DNA from: Tannerella sp.
Lineage (GTDB): Bacteria; Bacteroidota; Bacteroidia; Bacteroidales; Tannerellaceae
Assembly: GCA_031272655.1 (NCBI GenBank)
Contig: JAISTJ010000112.1
Coordinates: 1-18,593 of the forward strand
Length of the DNA stretch: 18,593 nt
Direction: 5' to 3'
The translations under genes were made by a program, and so were the position numbers. Shown here piece by piece: positions 15,360 through 18,593 of the stretch (positions are counted from its first letter, which is position 1; each line of letters opens with the position of its first letter). The notes below the pieces were generated by a model, which worked only from the letters and a program-made list of their open reading frames with translations, ran no database searches and had not been told where the DNA came from.

Positions 15360-16862
15360 ATGAAAAAAATTAAATATTTATCGGTAAGTTTATTTTTAAC
15401 AGTCTCAGTACTGTTTACCGGATGTGATGCGGAATATCTTGAAACGGTTCCTACATCAAGTATTTCCGATGTAACTGCTTATTCCTCACTTGATAACATA
15501 CAACTTATTTTGAACGGTATTTACCGCAAAATGGTATCGCAGGACGGCAGTTCGCAGGGTCATGGCGGCGAGCCGGGGTATATCGTTTCCCGCGAAACGC
15601 TGGGCGACGATTTGACATGGCAGGTCAATACATGGCATAAAACAACCCACCAGTGGATAGCCCACAGAAGCGACAACAACGTTGCAACTACCCTCCCGTG
15701 GCGTTATTACTATGGATGGATCATGCACGCCAACTTTATTATCAACAACATTGACGAAGTGGAAGATCTGGATCCGGCGCTTCACCATGGCATTAAAGGC
15801 GAGGCTTACGCTATACGCGGTTATATCCATTTCCTGCTTGTACAGATGTATGCCAAGAGGTATGAAGGCGGTGGCGCTAACTCCCACGAGGGAATACCTT
15901 ATCGCTTGCAGGCAGACCTTGAGCCGCAGCCGCGTAACACGGTGGCCGAAGTCTATCAAAACATCCATTCCGATCTTGATCAGGCCATCTCTCTTCTTAA
16001 CGGCTATACGCCCGCAGATGTGCAAACGCATATCACTCAGGCAGTTGCTTACGGCTTGAAAGCCCGTGTAGCCCTTGCCCAGCAGGATTATGCCACAGCA
16101 GCTTCGGCAGCCAAAAGCGCCCGCGATGTAGCTACCAAAGGCGGTTACAAGCTGATGGAAGGCGACGAGCTGTATTGCGGTTTCGCCGACATCACTACCG
16201 ACACCAAAGAGGCTATGTGGGCGGCGCGTACGAAGTCCGACCAGACTGTCTATTTCTATCATTTTATGGCTTATATGTCATGGAATGATAACACAACCGC
16301 TATCCGTCAGGGAGTTAAGGCCATCTCTTTGGATACATACGATCTGATGTCTGAAACCGACCTGCGTCGCAAGTGGTGGGATCCGACAGGCTCCCGCGAT
16401 GACCTTGTAGGCGACAATTTCGCTTCTTATGTAACGTATCCCGGTCAGGTTCGCAAGTTCCGCGCCCGTTCGCAGGCCGACCACGTCAGCGACTATGCTT
16501 ATATGCGTATTGCGGAGCTGTATCTTATTGAGGCTGAGGCGCTTGCCCGTCTGGGTCGCGATGCCGAAGCTCAGGAAGTTTTAACGGCTTTCGCTACAAC
16601 CCGCGATCCGGAGTATGCACCGTCAAACACCGGCGAGGCGTTAGTAGAGGAGATAATGACGCACCGCAGGATAGAACTGTGGGGCGAAGGTTTCCGCTGG
16701 TTCGACCTCAAACGTCTTAACTTGCCGCTCAGCCGTCATGGCAGCAACTGGGATATCTCATTCTGCGCCGTTTTGGAAGTGCCTGCAGGCGACGTCAGAT
16801 GGCAGTGGTCTATACCAAGGGCAGAGCTTGACAACAACCCGAATATCAAGCAAAATGATTGA
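15360..16862 (+). CDS. SusD/RagB-family nutrient-binding surface lipoprotein
   Basis: SusD proteins form the lid over the SusC barrel and bind the ligand at the cell surface. The 500-residue protein starts with a lipoprotein signal peptide; the lipobox LFTGC puts the lipidated residue at Cys22, followed by D-A-E, acidic residues compatible with surface export in Bacteroidota. The N-terminal SusD-like region (ETVPTSSISDVTAYSSLDNIQ) and helical TPR-type parts (IKGEAYAIRGYIHFLLVQMYA) cover about residues 25-290. The RagB/SusD C-terminal domain follows, with IAELYLIEAEALARLG, RRIELWGEGFRWFDLKR and the closing motif IPRAELDNNPNI. It pairs with the susC gene 15 bases upstream and is followed by a strong terminator. 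No neighbouring enzyme hints at the ligand. Confidence 0.96.
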   Translation: MKKIKYLSVSLFLTVSVLFTGCDAEYLETVPTSSISDVTAYSSLDNIQLILNGIYRKMVSQDGSSQGHGGEPGYIVSRETLGDDLTWQVNTWHKTTHQWIAHRSDNNVATTLPWRYYYGWIMHANFIINNIDEVEDLDPALHHGIKGEAYAIRGYIHFLLVQMYAKRYEGGGANSHEGIPYRLQADLEPQPRNTVAEVYQNIHSDLDQAISLLNGYTPADVQTHITQAVAYGLKARVALAQQDYATAASAAKSARDVATKGGYKLMEGDELYCGFADITTDTKEAMWAARTKSDQTVYFYHFMAYMSWNDNTTAIRQGVKAISLDTYDLMSETDLRRKWWDPTGSRDDLVGDNFASYVTYPGQVRKFRARSQADHVSDYAYMRIAELYLIEAEALARLGRDAEAQEVLTAFATTRDPEYAPSNTGEALVEEIMTHRRIELWGEGFRWFDLKRLNLPLSRHGSNWDISFCAVLEVPAGDVRWQWSIPRAELDNNPNIKQND

Positions 16863-16883
16863 TTAATAAATTATTAAACTCGG

Positions 16884-16922
16884 AAAAGAGGATGCCATTG
16901 CGAAGTGGTGTCCTTTTTTTTT
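16884..16922 (+). terminator. Rho-independent terminator after susD
   Basis: A ten-pair stem (GGATGCCATT at 16890-16899 with AGTGGTGTCC at 16904-16913, three G-T pairs) closes a GCGA loop of the stable GNRA class. Nine T residues follow at 16914-16922. The A-rich sequence at 16884-16889 can pair with the T run, so the element may also work in the opposite direction. It begins about 20 bases after the susD stop. Confidence 0.85.
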
Positions 16923-16948
16923 ACATTCCGTCCCGTTATGTGGACGTT

Positions 16949-17070
16949 ATTTTTTCCGCAAGCGAAAAAGAAGAAACTAACGAATGTGAAGCAATCCAGT
17001 TAATTAAACCGTTTATACCTGTTTTTTTCTGGATTGCTTCGTTCCTCGCAATGACGGGACTTCGTCCCGT
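16949..17070. repeat. Intergenic repeat, right copy, with palindrome and hairpin
   Basis: Bases 16949-16970 repeat 11855-11876 exactly, and GAAGCAATCCAG at 16988-16999 repeats 11893-11904. Here the latter also pairs with its perfect reverse complement CTGGATTGCTTC at 17029-17040, giving a 12-bp stem with a 29-base loop. The right arm continues as GTTCCTCGCAATGACGGG, which resembles a CGTCATTGCGAGG...GAAGCAATCC string that I recall from intergenic repeats of many bacteria. A second perfect hairpin, ACGGGAC-TTC-GTCCCGT, follows at 17054-17070. The 16863-17207 gap holds this element, the terminator and another palindrome, and no convincing gene. Confidence 0.85.
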
Positions 17071-17097
17071 AAGAATATTTAGGGAGCGTTATGTGGT

Positions 17098-17180
17098 TCT
17101 TCGTGTCTTCTTTGTGTAACTTCGTCTTACTAAAAATAATTATACGAAGATTCACAAAGAACCACTAAGTTACACGAAGA
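17098..17180. repeat. Nested inverted repeat between susD and the FKBP gene
   Basis: An inner inverted repeat pairs 17108-17125 with 17144-17161: 18-base arms with two mismatches (TTCTTTGTG...CTTCGT), around an 18-base AT-rich loop. An outer perfect 9-base pair joins TCTTCGTGT at 17098-17106 to ACACGAAGA at 17172-17180, leaving a 10-base one-sided bulge. There is no T run, so it is not a standard terminator, but it could stop or protect transcripts arriving from either convergent gene. Confidence 0.75.
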
Positions 17181-17207
17181 TAAAATTATTGCCAAGTGCA
17201 GTATATG

Positions 17208-17753
17208 TCAATAAATTTTTACGACCTCGATTTCAAAAACGAGGGTGGAGTAGGCGGGGATAGTTATTGCGCCGGTGGAACTGTCTGTCTGATAGTTACT
17301 TCCGTAACCTAACTGGTAAGGGATCCATACTTCCCAAACGTCGCCTTCAACCATATTTTGCAGGGCTGTCTTCCAACCGTTTATAACTCCGCTGCCGACA
17401 CTGAAAGCCGAAGGCGAGCCGTCGTCGAACAGATGTTGGTCGAAGACTTGCCCGTTTGAGATATTGTAATACGGATAATCGGCTACAAACCATCCTTTGT
17501 AGTAGCAACTTACCGTGCTTGTGTAATAGATGGGCTTTGTGCCTTCGCCTTTTTTCAGCACTTTGCACCAGATGCTGCCCTCGTTGCCGGGAGAATGGTA
17601 CTCCTTGTATTCGGGGTTGGACTTTATGGCATTGAAAACCTGCTGGTTGGCAAGCATCCAATCATTCAAATGGTCGTCTTCATCTTCGCTGCACGACGTC
17701 GCCACCGTAATCAATGCAACCGCTATGGCTGCGTAATATAGTTTCTTTATCAT
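17208..17753 (-). CDS. FKBP-type peptidyl-prolyl cis-trans isomerase lipoprotein
   Basis: FKBP proteins speed up proline isomerisation and assist folding outside the cytoplasm. The 181-residue precursor has a lipoprotein signal peptide with Cys21 in VATSC, followed by S-E-D-E-D-D. Such an acidic run after the cysteine is known as a surface-export signal in Bacteroidota lipoproteins. The FKBP domain (about residues 75-181) keeps the usual pocket residues: Tyr84/85, Phe104-Asp105 (QVFDQ), Phe117, Val123-Ile124, Trp127 (VINGWKTAL), Tyr150 (GYG), Ile165-Pro166 and Phe173. An isomerase-competent site is therefore likely. It is the last gene of the minus-strand operon, starting eight bases after the 38-residue ORF. 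No T-tailed terminator follows. Confidence 0.93.
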   Translation of the reverse strand: MIKKLYYAAIAVALITVATSCSEDEDDHLNDWMLANQQVFNAIKSNPEYKEYHSPGNEGSIWCKVLKKGEGTKPIYYTSTVSCYYKGWFVADYPYYNISNGQVFDQHLFDDGSPSAFSVGSGVINGWKTALQNMVEGDVWEVWIPYQLGYGSNYQTDSSTGAITIPAYSTLVFEIEVVKIY

Positions 17754-17761
17754 AATTCTTT

Positions 17762-17878
17762 TTATTCGCTGTCGTCTGCTTTCTCTTCAGAGAAGTAGTG
17801 AAAGTAAATTATTCCGCCAATGCCCATAAGAATGAGCAAGCCGCCAAAAATAATCAGTTGTAATACTCTTGTGTCCAT
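17762..17878 (-). CDS. 38-residue single-helix membrane micro-protein, paralogue of its upstream neighbour
   Basis: ATG at 17876-17878, TAA at 17762-17764. The product has a short polar start (MDTRVLQ), one hydrophobic helix at about residues 7-26 and an acidic tail (SEEKADDSE). It shares the core GIGGIIYFHYF and the following EE with the 43-residue protein encoded just upstream, so the two are clearly related, probably by tandem duplication. The gene lies five bases after that neighbour and eight bases before the FKBP gene. The conserved protein sequence in two tandem frames, although the DNA has diverged at synonymous positions (for example GGCATTGGCGGA against GGCATTGGAGGC), argues that both are translated. 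Function unknown. Confidence 0.8.
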   Translation of the reverse strand: MDTRVLQLIIFGGLLILMGIGGIIYFHYFSEEKADDSE

Positions 17879-17883
17879 TGCTT

Positions 17884-18015
17884 TTATTCGGTTGAAATGT
17901 TATCTTCGTCTTCTCGCTGCTCTTCCGGAAAGTAATGAAAGTAGATTATGCCTCCAATGCCGATTAAAATCAATATGGAACCCATAAAAATCATACCAAA
18001 TAATCCGTTGCTCAT
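17884..18015 (-). CDS. 43-residue single-helix membrane micro-protein
   Basis: ATG at 18013-18015 overlaps the TGA of the upstream 70-residue gene as ATGA; the stop is TAA at 17884-17886. The protein has a short start (MSNGLFG), a hydrophobic helix at about residues 5-26 containing the core GIGGIIYFHYF, and a strongly acidic tail (PEEQREDEDNISTE). It is the paralogue of the 38-residue protein five bases downstream. The overlap points to translational coupling with the 70-residue membrane protein and suggests that the products act together. I know of no named family. Both small genes are under 45 codons and would be missed by common length cut-offs. Confidence 0.82.
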   Translation of the reverse strand: MSNGLFGMIFMGSILILIGIGGIIYFHYFPEEQREDEDNISTE

Positions 18016-18224
18016 TTCTTTTTTCCTTTCTTATTTTTAGTGATTTTATCTTTCTCTTGTTTAACTAAAAACAAACCAAGTAATAAAACAAGTATTGTAA
18101 TTATGCCGCCAACTATCATAACAATCTTAGTTTCAGTGATTTCGCCGAATAGACTTGTTATTACGACTGCCGTTGCTATGTACTTCGCAATATCCATCAA
18201 CCATTTCCCAAGTTCCTCTTTCAT
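18012..18224 (-). CDS. 70-residue two-helix membrane protein, DUF6722-like
   Basis: The protein starts MKEELGKWLMDIAKYIATAV and has two predicted membrane helices, at about residues 12-28 and 34-54, followed by a very basic tail (KQEKDKITKNKKGKKK), so both ends are probably cytoplasmic. From memory it resembles the Bacteroidota family DUF6722, but I could not verify this. It begins six bases after the glycyl-tRNA synthetase stop, and its TGA overlaps the next ATG. The basic tail contrasts with the acidic tails of the two micro-proteins encoded downstream, which would allow charge pairing between them; this is inference. Confidence 0.85.
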   Translation of the reverse strand: MKEELGKWLMDIAKYIATAVVITSLFGEITETKIVMIVGGIITILVLLLGLFLVKQEKDKITKNKKGKKK

Positions 18225-18230
18225 AACTGC

Positions 18231-18593
18231 TTATAAATTAGCGAGCAGAGCGCTCATGCTGACGCGGGAGGCGATGATAGAGTGCAGGTCGGCTATTGGC
18301 ACGCGGTCTTGCTGCATAGTGTCGCGGAAGCGGATTGTTACGCGGTTGTCGGTCAGCGAGTCGTGGTCAACGGTGATGCAATAGGGCGTCCCTATCGCGT
18401 CTTGACGGCGGTAGCGTTTGCCAATGCTGTCTTTCTCGTCGTACTGGCAGCGGAAGTCGAACCGTAGCGTGTTGAGTATCTCGGTCGCCTTTTCGGGCAG
18501 CCCGTCTTTGCGTACTAAGGGCAGCACGGCAAGTTTGACCGGCGCTAAGGCGGGCGGCAGTTTCAATACCACGCGCGTCTCGCCGTCGGGCAG
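18231..18593 (-). CDS. glyQS: Glycyl-tRNA synthetase, C-terminal part (5' end beyond window)
   Basis: The frame stays open to the right edge, so only the last 120 residues are present, about a quarter of a normal single-chain enzyme. The enzyme charges tRNA-Gly with glycine. Recognition rests on strong family strings: LPPALAPVKLAVLPLVRKDGLPE (anticodon-binding domain entry, split here as LPPALAPVK and AVLPLVRKDG), CQYDEKDSIGKRYRRQDAIG, TPYCITVDHDSL and RDTMQQDRVPI. This is the homodimeric type rather than the alpha-beta type. It leads the minus-strand operon seen here; the promoter is outside the window. The ATG-like codon at 18570-18572 is a GTG/TTG-type internal codon, not a true start. Confidence 0.96.
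   Translation of the reverse strand: MPDGETRVVLKLPPALAPVKLAVLPLVRKDGLPEKATEILNTLRFDFRCQYDEKDSIGKRYRRQDAIGTPYCITVDHDSLTDNRVTIRFRDTMQQDRVPIADLHSIIASRVSMSALLANL

Noticed and set aside
16859..17119. 86-codon frame after susD
   Set aside because: It runs through the terminator, its T run and the palindromic repeat; the product has no family features.

Overview
This window looks like chromosomal DNA from a Bacteroidales-type bacterium (Bacteroidota). Reasons: an adjacent SusC/SusD outer-membrane pair, promoters matching the Bacteroides TTTG-N19-TAnnTTTG pattern, almost no Shine-Dalgarno sequences (starts sit in A/T-rich leaders), lipoproteins with acidic residues after the lipobox cysteine, and a single-chain glycyl-tRNA synthetase. 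No rRNA, tRNA, transposase, phage gene or CRISPR array was seen.

Layout. (1) 1-2181, plus strand: a beta-L-arabinofuranosidase-type glycosidase (DUF1680, GH127/GH146) whose 5' end lies outside the window. (2) 2187-3614, plus: a promoter and an M24 aminopeptidase P. (3) 3615-11663, minus: a tight five-gene cluster read right to left: an S9D glutamyl-endopeptidase-like peptidase, a second S9 peptidase, lipoyl synthase (lipA), octanoyltransferase (lipB) and an M28 metallopeptidase with a C-terminal fibronectin III domain. The three peptidases carry export signals. The 7-bp repeat TTAATTC stands on both sides of lipB. (4) 11664-16922, plus: an AT-rich gap, a strong promoter, a previously easy-to-miss 52-residue membrane-peptide ORF that overlaps the susC start by ATGA, then susC and susD and a terminator. 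Copies of one intergenic repeat lie on both sides of this unit. (5) 16923-17207: palindromic repeats. (6) 17208-18593, minus: an operon read right to left: glycyl-tRNA synthetase (3' part only), a 70-residue two-helix membrane protein, two related 43- and 38-residue single-helix proteins, and an FKBP-type prolyl isomerase lipoprotein.

How it fits together. The enzymes at the left and the SusCD pair suggest a cell living on plant polysaccharide and peptide. The M24, M28 and two S9 peptidases suggest periplasmic or surface peptide breakdown, while lipA/lipB make the lipoyl cofactor of 2-oxoacid dehydrogenases and the glycine cleavage system. The SusCD pair has no glycosidase, sigma factor or SusR-like regulator beside it within the window, so its ligand cannot be read from context. 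The most unusual items are the membrane leader ORF coupled to susC, the pair of micro-proteins in the glyS-FKBP operon, and the repeats around susCD.
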